Shown here one piece after another: positions 32,591-40,960 of a stretch of DNA of 48,731 nucleotides; positions within the stretch are counted from its first letter, which is position 1, and the number at the start of each line of letters is the position of its first letter. The translations under genes and the position numbers were made by a program. The stretch lies in assembly GCA_023245215.1 (NCBI GenBank), contig JAHFKS010000004.1:1-48731 (forward strand), in the 5' to 3' direction. This DNA is from Candidatus Microgenomates bacterium (GTDB lineage: Bacteria; Patescibacteriota; Microgenomatia; UBA1406; GWC2-37-13). The notes under the pieces are model-generated. The model searched no databases and was not told the DNA's origin. It saw nothing but the letters and a program-made list of their open reading frames with translations.

Positions 32591-32777
32591 TTTTCAGAAT
32601 TTTGGTAATCCTATGAAGAAATTTTACCGAAGGGTTGGCTTTCCCCTCTTCAACTTCAGCTAAATAACTACGGTCTGTATCTGATAATAATGCCAATTGC
32701 TGCTGGGAAAGTTTTCTTTTGCTGCGCGCCTTAATAAGACTTTCTCCAAGTCTTTTATAATAAAAATTGCCCCTCAT
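32559..32777 (-). CDS. Small XRE-family HTH repressor
   Basis: This 72-aa single-domain Cro/CI-type DNA-binding protein has its HTH at about 22-50 (KLSQQQLALLSDTDRSYLAEVEEG) and the usual NPSVKFLHRITKIL helix. It should be a dimeric repressor. Its start codon and -10 box (TATACC, 6 nt upstream) fall inside a perfect inverted repeat ATATAC-GAG-GTATAT, which suggests autoregulation. Its tail overlaps pth. No partner toxin is visible. Confidence 0.9.
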   Translation of the reverse strand: MRGNFYYKRLGESLIKARSKRKLSQQQLALLSDTDRSYLAEVEEGKANPSVKFLHRITKILKIRVSELLKDL

Positions 32778-32790
32778 ATACGAGGTATAT
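32776..32790. promoter_or_regulatory. Inverted repeat over the XRE start, likely operator
   Basis: ATATAC-GAG-GTATAT is a perfect 6-3-6 inverted repeat covering the XRE -10 box and start codon, where a repressor could block its own transcription. Confidence 0.55.
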
Positions 32791-32954
32791 TATTGAAATT
32801 ATTTTTGCAAATCAGTCGGTTATAACCTACAGCAAGAGAAAATTAGATTGTTATGAAAGCTTAATTTGTTTGATATACCATGTAGGCGATAACCGGATAA
32901 AATCGGATAATTCACTTTTCCTTGACAATTTAATGATATAATTCTCTTAAACTT
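32791..32954. other. AT-rich spacer before the glycosyltransferase run
   Basis: There is no gene here. TATAAT lies 12 nt before ATG 32955, with a TTGACA too close to it (9 bp) to form a standard pair. I see nothing else that I can support. Confidence 0.4.
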
Positions 32955-34184
32955 ATGAAAGTTCTTTACCTTTACATGTTTCCGCTTTGGGGCAATGGAT
33001 CGGGCAACTGGCTAAGAAGGCTTGTCTTCCGCCTCAAAGAACATTATGGCAATGATTTCGAAGCGATGATAGTGGCTCCTGACAGGCGCCCTGTCCCTGG
33101 AGCAAAAATCAGATCTCTCAAACCGCCGATGATGGGTGTCTTTGTCGGAAACCCGGAGCTTCCCAATGAAAGAAAGTACTCAAAAATGTCCAACCAGGAT
33201 CACATTAAAATATATAACTATTACCTTCTCCAAACCGCAAAAGTAATTGAAAAATTTAAGCCGGACTTGATCCATTGCTTCCACACCGCTTTTCTCCCTC
33301 CAGTCGTCAGACAACTTTCAAATCTTTATAGAATCCCCTATCTGATAATGACGCACGGCAGCGACCTTTATTATTTTAAAGAGGATGGCCGCTGGAAATC
33401 ATTGGTCAGGGACGCTTCTTTGCGCGCGAAATTCATCACCGCCAACAGCAACTTCACCCGGGAATGGTATCTGGATATGTTCGGACGCGACCTGGCAAAA
33501 AAAACCAGGACGATCCCGGCCGGCATCGGCTACAAAACCGATTTCAACAAAGACGTTTCCTGGATTGACAAAAAATACCACTTTAAATATGACAAGATGG
33601 TTCTTTTTACAGGAAGGTTGACACAGCACAAAGGCGTTGAATATCTTATTAAAGCAGCCCGGCAGATAAAAGCTGAAATCGTCATCGCCGGCGACGGACC
33701 GGAAAGAAAATATCTGGAAAGCCTCATTTTTAAATACAAACTGTTCAATGTCCATATGGTCGGCTACTTCTCTTCCCGGCTGGAAACCATCAATGACTTC
33801 TATCTAAGAGCCGACGTCTACGTCGCTCCTTCTGTCTGGAACGAACCGTTGGGTCTGGTTATTTTGGAAGCAATGTCACACAAGACGCCGGTCGTTGTTT
33901 CAAGAAAAGGCGGAGTGGCGACGATAGTCAAGGACGGCGTCAACGGATTTCTCATCCGGCCCCGCTCCCCTGCTTTGATCGTAGAAAAAGTCAACATGCT
34001 TTTGAATGACGACAAATTACGCTGGAAGATGGGTGACAAAGCCTATAAAACCGTTATGGAAAAATTCAACTGGGTGAGAATTGCCAGCAAATTCTATCAC
34101 CTCTATCAAAAATCCTTGCAGAAACCAGTGCCGACAAAAAACCACATCATAAAAAAACTTGAAAAAATAGTTGCTAAGAGATAA
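32955..34184 (+). CDS. Family 4 glycosyltransferase (first of four)
   Basis: This 409-aa GT-B enzyme has N-terminal acceptor-side HCFHTAFLPP and MTHGSDLYYF, then the donor domain with VLFTGRLTQHKGVEYLI, VIAGDGPERKYL and the signature EPLGLVILEAMSHKTPVV (GT4 E-x7-E motif). It retains a sugar from a nucleotide donor and should build surface glycan or glycolipid. It is the first of four consecutive GT4 genes. The donor and acceptor cannot be predicted. Confidence 0.9.
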   Translation: MKVLYLYMFPLWGNGSGNWLRRLVFRLKEHYGNDFEAMIVAPDRRPVPGAKIRSLKPPMMGVFVGNPELPNERKYSKMSNQDHIKIYNYYLLQTAKVIEKFKPDLIHCFHTAFLPPVVRQLSNLYRIPYLIMTHGSDLYYFKEDGRWKSLVRDASLRAKFITANSNFTREWYLDMFGRDLAKKTRTIPAGIGYKTDFNKDVSWIDKKYHFKYDKMVLFTGRLTQHKGVEYLIKAARQIKAEIVIAGDGPERKYLESLIFKYKLFNVHMVGYFSSRLETINDFYLRADVYVAPSVWNEPLGLVILEAMSHKTPVVVSRKGGVATIVKDGVNGFLIRPRSPALIVEKVNMLLNDDKLRWKMGDKAYKTVMEKFNWVRIASKFYHLYQKSLQKPVPTKNHIIKKLEKIVAKR

Positions 34185-34208
34185 TAACTCCGTTATTATA
34201 GTTATAGT

Positions 34209-35309
34209 ATGAAGATCCTAATCGTCTCTCTTTTAAAAAGAAAAGTAACGCCAGAAATGCTCGCAGCCCGTCCGCGGGTTATCTACGAAGTTGCCAACGG
34301 CCTAACAAAAAAAGGCCACCAGGTGACGCTACTCGGCACCGGAGACAGCCAAATCCCAGGAGTGGAAATAATCCCAGTGATTGAAAAAGATTTTATCTCT
34401 ATGCCCGCTGATGAAAATCCTTTTTACGGAGAAACCGCCTACTTGGTCAAGCTGGCTAAAAAAGTTGAGGAAATCGGCAACAATTTTGACATAATCCATA
34501 ATCACACTTATCCGGAATTCATCAATCTCCTTATAAGCAAAAATATTAAAACACCCATAGTCACAACTCTTCATGCGCAATATTTTCCTGAATTTGACGA
34601 TGTATTGAGCCTTTTTCCCGATGCATATTTGGTGGCGATTTCCCAGGCCCAGCAGAGACTATTCAAAAAAGCGAAAATCTACAAGGTTGTTTATAACGGC
34701 GTCGATACCAATATATATTCATTCCAAGAAAAGAAAGACGATTACCTGCTTTGGTTGGGAAGACTCTCTAAAGCAAAAAATCCGGACGGAAGTTTTATGG
34801 ACCCGAAAGGCATCAAATGGGCAATAAAATTGGCCCAGGAAACAGGGTCTAAACTGCTGCTCGGCGGCAATGTCGAGGACATGGATTTTTATAATAAAGA
34901 CATAAAGCCCAATTTAAACGACAAAATCAAATGGCTCGGCCCAGTATCAACGGAGTTGACTCTGACTAAACCGGAAGTCGCTAAATTAATGCAGAACGCT
35001 AAGGCGTTCTTGATGACAATAAATTGGTATGAGCCTTTTGGATTAGTTATGGCTGAAGCGATGAGCTGCGGCACGCCGGTTATCGGGTTTGACCGCGGGT
35101 CGGTCAAAGAATTGATTGTCGAAGGAAAAACCGGTTTTGTAGTCGCTCCGGAAAAAGGAATAGACGGGCTAAAAGAAGCTTTGAAAAAAATTAATTCAAT
35201 AAAACCGCAGGACTGCCGTGACCACGTCGTGAAGAATTTTTCGACACAAACAATGGTCGATAACTACGAAAAAACCTATCAGGAAATTATTAATATGCCT
35301 AAAAAATGA
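34209..35309 (+). CDS. Family 4 glycosyltransferase (second)
   Basis: This 366-aa GT4 has RVIYEVANGLTKKGHQVTLLGTG near the N-terminus, IIHNHTYPEF and VTTLHAQYFPEF, then LLWLGRLSKAKNPDG and EPFGLVMAEAMSCGTPVI with the paired catalytic Glu. It resembles the MSMEG_0565-like and SqdX-like GT4s that have a short acceptor domain. TATAGT lies 6 nt before its ATG, so it may have its own leaderless start in addition to read-through. It overlaps the next gene by ATGA (4 nt) and is closest in style to the fourth enzyme. Confidence 0.9.
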   Translation: MKILIVSLLKRKVTPEMLAARPRVIYEVANGLTKKGHQVTLLGTGDSQIPGVEIIPVIEKDFISMPADENPFYGETAYLVKLAKKVEEIGNNFDIIHNHTYPEFINLLISKNIKTPIVTTLHAQYFPEFDDVLSLFPDAYLVAISQAQQRLFKKAKIYKVVYNGVDTNIYSFQEKKDDYLLWLGRLSKAKNPDGSFMDPKGIKWAIKLAQETGSKLLLGGNVEDMDFYNKDIKPNLNDKIKWLGPVSTELTLTKPEVAKLMQNAKAFLMTINWYEPFGLVMAEAMSCGTPVIGFDRGSVKELIVEGKTGFVVAPEKGIDGLKEALKKINSIKPQDCRDHVVKNFSTQTMVDNYEKTYQEIINMPKK

Positions 35310-36535
35310 AAAAAATCGCTTTGCTCCACTTCGCCTACCCGCCCAATATCGGAGGCGTTGAAGGCATGGTTAAAGAACACGCCGAGATCCTCACAAATTT
35401 AGGCTATGAGGTTACTATTATCACCGGATCGGGCGAAGAGAAAGACCCAAAGATAAAACTGGTAGTCATCCCGGAGCTACAATCAGTATTGAGTTTTAAC
35501 CCTTTTTTGCAGGAAAAAATCTTGGATAAAGGCATCATCGACGACGAATTCTATAAACTGGCAGCGACAATCGAACAGGGACTGGAAAAAGCCTTGGAAA
35601 AAATCGACGTCGTCGTCGTCCACAACATGATTACCATTGTCAGAAATCTTCCTTTTGTCTTTGCTTTTAAAAATTTCGTCAAAAAATATCCGAAAAAAAA
35701 ATATTTTGGCTGGATCCATGACCATTCATATATCAACGAGTTCCAAATAAAAGACCTGGACAAAATCACCAATTCTAAATTTGAACGGGAGCTTTTGACG
35801 ACGCCTATTAAAAACTTGACGTATATTTTGATTTCCGAAAGCTTTAGAGAGCCTTTTATAAAACTGATGGGGCTTCACGACGGCGAAACAACCGTAATTC
35901 CAAACGGCATTGATATTAGGCATTTTTTGGAAATCGACGACCTTATCTGGGAAATCATCGAGAAATATAATTTGATTAGGCATTTTCCCTTAATCCTCTC
36001 CCCTGTCAATATACTGGAGCGAAAAAACATCGACTACTGTCTGGAAATTATTGCCCATCTCAAAAAAACCTACCCGGACATCGGCTATATCATTACCGGA
36101 AAACCTTCACAGCACCGTTCAACCGAAGAATACTACGACCGCCTGAAAAAAAAGGTGGCCGACCTCGGCATAAAAGACAATGTGATTTTTTTCAATGAAT
36201 TCCTCAACCGCGCCCTGATGAGGACGGAAATCCACGACCTCTACCAAATCTCCGATATGGTTTTTTTCTTGTCCAAAAGCGAAAACTTCGGCCTGCCCCT
36301 TCTCGAGGCAGCTTTGACAAAAACGGCAATTTTAGTCTCTGACCTCAAGGTTTTCCGCGAAGTCGGTGGAGAGTTTATTAAATATATAGATTATAAAACT
36401 GTCAGTCCGGCAGAAGCTTCTGAGATAGTCAAAAACTTTGTCGAGCAAAGTTTAAGAGTTAAATTGCATTACCGGAGCCGCACCCAGTATGATTTAAAAA
36501 CTATTCTTAAAGAAAAATTTATTCCCCTTTTATGA
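35306..36535 (+). CDS. Family 4 glycosyltransferase (third)
   Basis: This 409-aa GT-B enzyme has the N-terminal glycine loop [29 protein letters not shown], a donor domain starting [16 protein letters not shown] and [19 protein letters not shown] in place of the usual E-x7-E pattern. The loop PPxxGG is typical of GT4. It is translationally coupled on both sides through 4-nt ATGA overlaps. The substrate is unknown. Compared with its neighbours it has a longer linker between the domains. Confidence 0.88.
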   Translation: MKKIALLHFAYPPNIGGVEGMVKEHAEILTNLGYEVTIITGSGEEKDPKIKLVVIPELQSVLSFNPFLQEKILDKGIIDDEFYKLAATIEQGLEKALEKIDVVVVHNMITIVRNLPFVFAFKNFVKKYPKKKYFGWIHDHSYINEFQIKDLDKITNSKFERELLTTPIKNLTYILISESFREPFIKLMGLHDGETTVIPNGIDIRHFLEIDDLIWEIIEKYNLIRHFPLILSPVNILERKNIDYCLEIIAHLKKTYPDIGYIITGKPSQHRSTEEYYDRLKKKVADLGIKDNVIFFNEFLNRALMRTEIHDLYQISDMVFFLSKSENFGLPLLEAALTKTAILVSDLKVFREVGGEFIKYIDYKTVSPAEASEIVKNFVEQSLRVKLHYRSRTQYDLKTILKEKFIPLL

Positions 36536-37656
36536 GAGTTGCCATTTTAGGATCAAACAAATTAAAAATCAGTCGAAATGTAGCGGCTGGACCGGAAATA
36601 TTTATTTATTCCTTTGTCAAAAAAATTTTGACAAATGTCGACGGCTACCAAGTGACTGTCTTTGCCTCCGGTGATTCTGACCTGCCGACTAAAATCGAAA
36701 GCATCAACGAAATAGCTTCTATGGAAGACGAAAATATCGGCCAAGATTGGCACAAGCTTTATGAATTCTCCCTTCTTTCAAAAGCTTTTTCGGAGGCGGA
36801 TAATTTTGATTTATATCACGTCAATATCGGCAACGGAGAAATCGCTCTGCCTTTTGCCGCCTTTGTCAAAAAACCGATTCTCATTACCCTTCATAGTAGA
36901 TTGGACGACAGCAAAACTAAAAAATACCTATCGCTTTTTAGAAATAAAAATGTCTATTTTGTTCCCATAAGCAACTACCAAAGAAATTCATTAAAAGGCT
37001 TAAATTATGTTCAAACCATTTATCATGGAATTGACCTTGACAAATTTGAATTTAGCCAAGAACAAACTTCGGAAATATTCTGGATTGGAAGAGGAATCCC
37101 GGAAAAAGGCCTCGACGACGCTTTTGAAGCCGTTAAACACTCTAAAAAACCAGCTGCTTTTTTTATTTCACCCCGGGAAAGTCATAAAGCTTGGCTCGAA
37201 GATCTTCTCGGGAAAAAACCTGATCTGGCTAAAATCTATTATTATAACGCTCCAAGAAGCGAAGTCATTTCTCAATACAAAAAATCCAAGCTATTTCTTT
37301 TCCCTATAAAATGGGAAGAGCCGTTCGGATTGGTGATGCTTGAGGCGATGGCCTGCGGTACGCCTGTCGTTGCTTATGCGCGTGGATCTATCCCTGAAGT
37401 AGTCGAAGATGGAAAAACTGGTTTTTTGGTCAATAATTCTCAAGACGACGTTAGGGGTAATTGGGTTGTCAAAAAAACCGGTGTCGAAGGCATCAAGGAA
37501 GCCATTGATAAAATTTACTCGATGAGTGGAGACGAATATAAGAAAATGCGCTTAGCCTGTCGAAATCATATAGAAAAAAAATTCTCGGTTGAGAAAATGG
37601 TCAATGAATACAAAAAAGTTTATCAAGACATATGCAGTCAGTCAAAGATATCTTAA
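36532..37656 (+). CDS. Family 4 glycosyltransferase (fourth)
   Basis: This 374-aa GT4 has [29 protein letters not shown] and LITLHSRLD at the acceptor side, [15 protein letters not shown] at the start of the donor domain, and [29 protein letters not shown] with the catalytic Glu pair. It is paralogous to the second enzyme (GSVKELI/GSIPEVV region). It starts in an ATGA overlap and its 3' end overlaps the small gene after it by 25 nt. Confidence 0.9.
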   Translation: MRVAILGSNKLKISRNVAAGPEIFIYSFVKKILTNVDGYQVTVFASGDSDLPTKIESINEIASMEDENIGQDWHKLYEFSLLSKAFSEADNFDLYHVNIGNGEIALPFAAFVKKPILITLHSRLDDSKTKKYLSLFRNKNVYFVPISNYQRNSLKGLNYVQTIYHGIDLDKFEFSQEQTSEIFWIGRGIPEKGLDDAFEAVKHSKKPAAFFISPRESHKAWLEDLLGKKPDLAKIYYYNAPRSEVISQYKKSKLFLFPIKWEEPFGLVMLEAMACGTPVVAYARGSIPEVVEDGKTGFLVNNSQDDVRGNWVVKKTGVEGIKEAIDKIYSMSGDEYKKMRLACRNHIEKKFSVEKMVNEYKKVYQDICSQSKIS

Positions 37657-37907
37657 AAAAATTCAACCCCATGTCCGACAAGTACGTCTCCCGCGAGTTT
37701 CAGTCTTTTGGCGTCCATCTTTCCAAAAAACTGGTTGATGAAAGAAGGAAAAGTCTTTATATAAAGCTCTCTAAAAGCATTCCCCGGCCGATCCTCGAAG
37801 AAGCTCTCCGGTACGTAATCGACGCCAATGCCCGCAACCGGGCCGCGCTTTTTATGTGGAAATTGAAAGACTTGGGTGCCTTCAAAAGAAAATCTATTGA
37901 CAAATAG
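37632..37907 (+). CDS. Small basic protein after the GT4 run
   Basis: This 91-aa basic, helical protein ([33 protein letters not shown]) has no motif that I recognise. The tracked start ATG 37632 overlaps the GT4 by 25 nt; a second ATG at 37671 ([10 protein letters not shown]) would give 78 aa with no overlap of note. Its place at the end of the operon may be incidental. It might be a nucleic-acid-binding or ribosome-associated protein by charge, but this is a guess. Confidence 0.65.
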   Translation: MQSVKDILKKFNPMSDKYVSREFQSFGVHLSKKLVDERRKSLYIKLSKSIPRPILEEALRYVIDANARNRAALFMWKLKDLGAFKRKSIDK

Positions 37908-37936
37908 TTGTAAGTTATTCATAATGAAAATTAGTT

Positions 37937-38509
37937 ATGAAAATTACCGTTTATACAACCAAAGACTGCGCCTTTTCAAAACAGGAAAAAGAATATTTGA
38001 CATCTCATTCACTGCAGTTTGAGGAAAAAGATCTGGAAACCAACAAAGAATTCCTGACCGAGATGCTGGCCGTATCAAACAACTTTGCCGGAACACCGGT
38101 GACCAGAGTGGAAAAAGACGACGCCTCGATTGCCGTCCTGAAAGGCTTTACTAAAGAAGAGTTTGACACTACTTTTGGATTTGCTGTCGAAACCGCTGCA
38201 CCGGCCCCGGCAGTCAGCGAACCGCCAAAAGTCGAAGAGACAAAACCGGTCGTACCGGCAGCTACCGAAGTTAAACCCTTAGAAACACCAACCATGGAAA
38301 CACCGGCTACTCCTGCTACGGCACCGGTTAGCGAAGCTGCCCCAACTGATGCCCAGCTAAACTCTGTCTTAGATAAACTGCAAGAAAAAACAAACGGGGA
38401 CGCGACGCCGCCGGCAGAAACACCGGCCGCTCCGACCGAAGCTGCCCAGCCTCCGGCCGACGCGCCTTCAATCCCCGACTTCCCGGCCGACGCCAAAACA
38501 ACTGCTTAA
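37937..38509 (+). CDS. Glutaredoxin-like protein with long Pro/Ala tail
   Basis: This 190-aa protein has a glutaredoxin/NrdH-like domain in residues 1-80: YTTKDCAFSKQ gives a CxxS (monothiol) active site at Cys11 and GTPVTRV the cis-Pro loop (Pro54). The remaining 110 residues are Pro, Ala, Thr and Glu-rich and should be disordered. Monothiol glutaredoxins bind glutathione or FeS clusters, but the tail is unusual and may tether the domain. It is separated from the GT4 operon by 29 nt and followed by an apparent minus-strand terminator. Confidence 0.75.
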   Translation: MKITVYTTKDCAFSKQEKEYLTSHSLQFEEKDLETNKEFLTEMLAVSNNFAGTPVTRVEKDDASIAVLKGFTKEEFDTTFGFAVETAAPAPAVSEPPKVEETKPVVPAATEVKPLETPTMETPATPATAPVSEAAPTDAQLNSVLDKLQEKTNGDATPPAETPAAPTEAAQPPADAPSIPDFPADAKTTA

Positions 38510-38533
38510 AAAACAAGAACTTCTGTTCTTTGT
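38508..38533 (-). terminator. Minus-strand intrinsic terminator
   Basis: On the minus strand CAAAGAAC-AGAA-GTTCTTG is followed by TTTTTT. It could end transcripts that run from the DUF2207 gene across the two tRNAs. Confidence 0.5.
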
Positions 38534-38553
38534 GATAAAATATATAAGAATCA

Positions 38554-38628
38554 GTTCCCGTAGTTCAACGGATAGAATGAAGGTTTGCGGAACCTTAGAT
38601 GGCAGTTCAATTCTGCCCGGGAACACCA
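38554..38628 (+). tRNA. tRNA-Arg (GCG), CCA encoded
   Basis: The acceptor is GTTCCCG/CGGGAAC, the anticodon stem AAGGT/ACCTT has loop TTGCGGA giving anticodon GCG, and the T arm is regular. ACCA ends at 38628 and the next tRNA starts at 38629. GCG in place of the usual inosine-type ACG for CGN codons is notable. Confidence 0.88.
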
Positions 38629-38702
38629 GGGGGTGTAGTTCAATGGTAGAATAGAGGTCTCCAAAACCTTTGATGGGAGTTCGATTCTCTCCACCCCTGC
38701 CA
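38629..38702 (+). tRNA. tRNA-Trp (CCA), CCA end encoded
   Basis: The acceptor is GGGGGTG/CACCCCT with a G-U first pair, and the anticodon stem AGGT/ACCT has loop CTCCAAA giving anticodon CCA (Trp). GCCA ends the gene. It abuts tRNA-Arg with no spacer, and its 3' end is 2 nt from the stop of the convergent DUF2207 gene. Confidence 0.9.
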
Positions 38703-38704
38703 AT

Positions 38705-40372
38705 TTACCAACTCCCTCCCCCGCCTCCACCACCTCCACCACCGGAAAACCCGCCGCTGAATCCTGAAGAAAAACCAGACGAACTTCTGGTAGGCGTAGC
38801 CGCTGTTTGGAAGCTGTTCATTGAAGAATTGAGTGAGTTGACAAAAACCCAGCTGTTGAACTGGCCGCTCGAATAACCCTGATACCAGCCAGGCTGCTTG
38901 ATATTTAAAGTTTCAAACCGTTTTGCCCAGATTTTTTCGACTCCGAATGCTATTGCATAAGGAAGCAGCTTTTCAAACATCATCTGGCGGTCGGCCTGGA
39001 ATTTCAGCTGCCGCGATTGTGAAGAGAGAAAATTTTTTAAAGACTTGGAGACACTAAAAGCATCTGTGCCGGCCTGGGTTTTTCTCGGCATCACCCGACC
39101 AAAAATAAAGGCGATAAAAGCAAGGGGAATGTTTCCTGTAAATATTGCAATCATGGCGATGACATAATAGATTGTCCGGGTGGACTGGGGATTCTGGTCA
39201 AATAATTTTTCTTCGACTACGTCATCATATAGACTTTTTTTTACTTCTTCTACTTCTTCGGAAAGGTGTTCGTCTTTTAATCTGATTTCCGTCTTGGTCT
39301 TGAAAAATTTGTCAATTAGCAGATTCTCAAACGGTAACAAACTGTCATTCCGGCGAAGGCCGGAATCCAGTCTTACTAAAAAGAAATCGTTTTTATCTCT
39401 CTCTTCTATTCTTAGATAGCCCTTTCTTGCCAAATCTACAATTGTCGCTGAAATGTCTTTTAAATCAACTGTCTCGTCGCCGAGCGTCCCCACTTCCCCT
39501 GGAGTCATAAATCTTTTAGCGCTGGGAGTTTTCGGCGGGTCAAACCATGCGGTTGTCACACCTACTGTAGCTTTAGGGTCACGTCCGTACTTTATCCAAC
39601 GGTAAACAATATATATCGGTAAACCAAGATACCAAATGAGTCCAATTAGACCCATGAGGCCCATTATTATTTTCCCCATCAAGCTGTCTTTAAACTCAAC
39701 ATATGGTTTCGGCTCCAAAACTGCAACGGTATTTTTCGGAAAACTGACAACGGCAGTTAAACCGCTAGATTCTGATAAGATTCCGCTTTCAAAAACAACC
39801 CTATCTTTCTCGATAGAAGTACCGCATGTCTTGTCATTTTCTCCCTGAAAACCCGTAAAGCAAGTAGTTTTGACATTATTTAATCCCATTGCCATAGGAA
39901 GATATATTTCTGCAGTCGAATGGTTGATTGGCACCTGCCAGTCGTTGCCCGTTACATTCCAATAAAGCTCGTCGTGGTCGGAAAAATAGGTTAGAGCACC
40001 CTTCACCTGATAATTGATTATATAGCTATGGACTCCGGAAATAGTCCTGTTGGCGTCGCCGATTTTTAAGCTGATACTGTTTCCACTGGTGCTTTTTTGA
40101 AAATTATAAGGAGAATTTTTTTCGTCAACGACGGAAAAATCTTTAAAGTCGAGCTGGAATTTTTTTCCGTCTGTATTGGTTTTTATAAAGGGAATTGTCC
40201 GGAAAATTCCATGTTTTATCAAATCGCCAAAATCATAGAGAATGGTTTCTTTGACATTAATCGTACCGTCTTTATTAATATTTATCCTGGCGTCAAAATC
40301 ATTGATTTGTTCGGCCCTGACAGAAACAACCGCGAAAAAAAATAAAAGAAGGCAAATAAGAATTTTTTTCAT
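38705..40372 (-). CDS. DUF2207 (YciQ-like) membrane protein with repeat-derived insert
   Basis: This 555-aa protein has a signal peptide (ending VRAEQ), a beta-rich outer domain (about 20-215: INDFDARININKDGTINVKE), a transmembrane helix (about 235-260), a cytoplasmic winged-helix-like part with PSAKRFMTPGEVGTL, more helices (about 395-425) and a Gly-rich tail ending GGGGGSW. This is the DUF2207 layout; the function is unknown. Near residue 340 the loop VRLDSGLRRNDS is the translation of the dispersed palindromic repeat inserted in frame. It is probably leaderless from the shared -10 palindrome. Confidence 0.9.
   Translation of the reverse strand: MKKILICLLLFFFAVVSVRAEQINDFDARININKDGTINVKETILYDFGDLIKHGIFRTIPFIKTNTDGKKFQLDFKDFSVVDEKNSPYNFQKSTSGNSISLKIGDANRTISGVHSYIINYQVKGALTYFSDHDELYWNVTGNDWQVPINHSTAEIYLPMAMGLNNVKTTCFTGFQGENDKTCGTSIEKDRVVFESGILSESSGLTAVVSFPKNTVAVLEPKPYVEFKDSLMGKIIMGLMGLIGLIWYLGLPIYIVYRWIKYGRDPKATVGVTTAWFDPPKTPSAKRFMTPGEVGTLGDETVDLKDISATIVDLARKGYLRIEERDKNDFFLVRLDSGLRRNDSLLPFENLLIDKFFKTKTEIRLKDEHLSEEVEEVKKSLYDDVVEEKLFDQNPQSTRTIYYVIAMIAIFTGNIPLAFIAFIFGRVMPRKTQAGTDAFSVSKSLKNFLSSQSRQLKFQADRQMMFEKLLPYAIAFGVEKIWAKRFETLNIKQPGWYQGYSSGQFNSWVFVNSLNSSMNSFQTAATPTRSSSGFSSGFSGGFSGGGGGGGGGGSW
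39344..39369. repeat. Dispersed palindromic repeat, copy 3, inside DUF2207
   Basis: CTGTCATTCCGGCGAAGGCCGGAATCCAG is a GC-rich hairpin in reverse orientation to the 4659 copy. It lies in frame within the coding sequence and encodes LDSGLRRNDS. Confidence 0.8.
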
Positions 40373-40379
40373 TTGAGAA

Positions 40380-40389
40380 ATGATATCAT
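40380..40389. promoter_or_regulatory. Shared palindromic -10 (ATGATATCAT) for DUF2207 and PRT
   Basis: TATCAT is present on both strands of this palindrome, 6 nt before ATG 40396 (plus) and 7 nt before ATG 40372 (minus). The same decamer recurs at 17368-17377, upstream of rpmB. Confidence 0.65.
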
Positions 40390-40395
40390 ATATTC

Positions 40396-40932
40396 ATGCC
40401 AAATCTCAAATTTTATAAGGTTTCCTGGGAAGAATTGGAAAGAGATTGTTATCTTCTGGCAAAAAAGATAAAAAAATATAAATTCGACCGGATTCTCTGC
40501 ATCTCGCGCGGCGGTCTGGTCTGGGCGAGGATGTTTTCCGACCTTTTGGGTAATCTGCCTGTCTCCCATCTGACAGTCGTCTCTTACCAGGATCTCAAAC
40601 AACAAAAAGAAGTCAAAATTACAGAAACTCCCAGCAGACTCAAAAACGAAAGGCTTCTGGTCGTTGATGAAATAGACGATACCGGAAAAACCTTAAAAAT
40701 TATAAAAGATTATTTACGTTCGTTGAATATTAAAAAATATTATACTTTGGCGCCGATTATCAGAACTTTCAGTGATCCTAAGCCGGATTTTTACTTAAAA
40801 ATTATCGACGATTGGATAATATATCCATATGAAATTAAAGAAACCTACAAAGCTTTTCTAAAAGTCTTCAAAAAAAAAGAAAAGGCAAAAAAAATGCTTC
40901 TCAAATACGGCTTTAAGGAATTGGAGCTTTAG
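40396..40932 (+). CDS. Purine-type phosphoribosyltransferase
   Basis: This 178-aa type I PRTase should join a base to PRPP for purine salvage. ILCISRGGLVWARMFSDLLG is the N-terminal PRPP-loop region and RLLVVDEIDDTGKTL (87-100) the PRPP-binding signature with the paired acidic residues. DDWIIYPYE near the end matches the xanthine/hypoxanthine (Gpt-like) group. The base specificity cannot be fixed. It is divergent from DUF2207 through a 23-bp region with overlapping -10 boxes. Confidence 0.9.
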   Translation: MPNLKFYKVSWEELERDCYLLAKKIKKYKFDRILCISRGGLVWARMFSDLLGNLPVSHLTVVSYQDLKQQKEVKITETPSRLKNERLLVVDEIDDTGKTLKIIKDYLRSLNIKKYYTLAPIIRTFSDPKPDFYLKIIDDWIIYPYEIKETYKAFLKVFKKKEKAKKMLLKYGFKELEL

Positions 40933-40960
40933 AATCTTCTCCTGTATAATATGAGGAATT

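Noticed and set aside
32559-32777. Toxin-antitoxin pair with the XRE protein as antitoxin
   Set aside because: The neighbours are Pth and a GT4 gene; there is no small toxin ORF next to it.
38005-38496. 163-aa minus-strand ORF rich in Ala, Gly and Ser
   Set aside because: It is a shadow of the Pro/Ala tail of the glutaredoxin-like gene.
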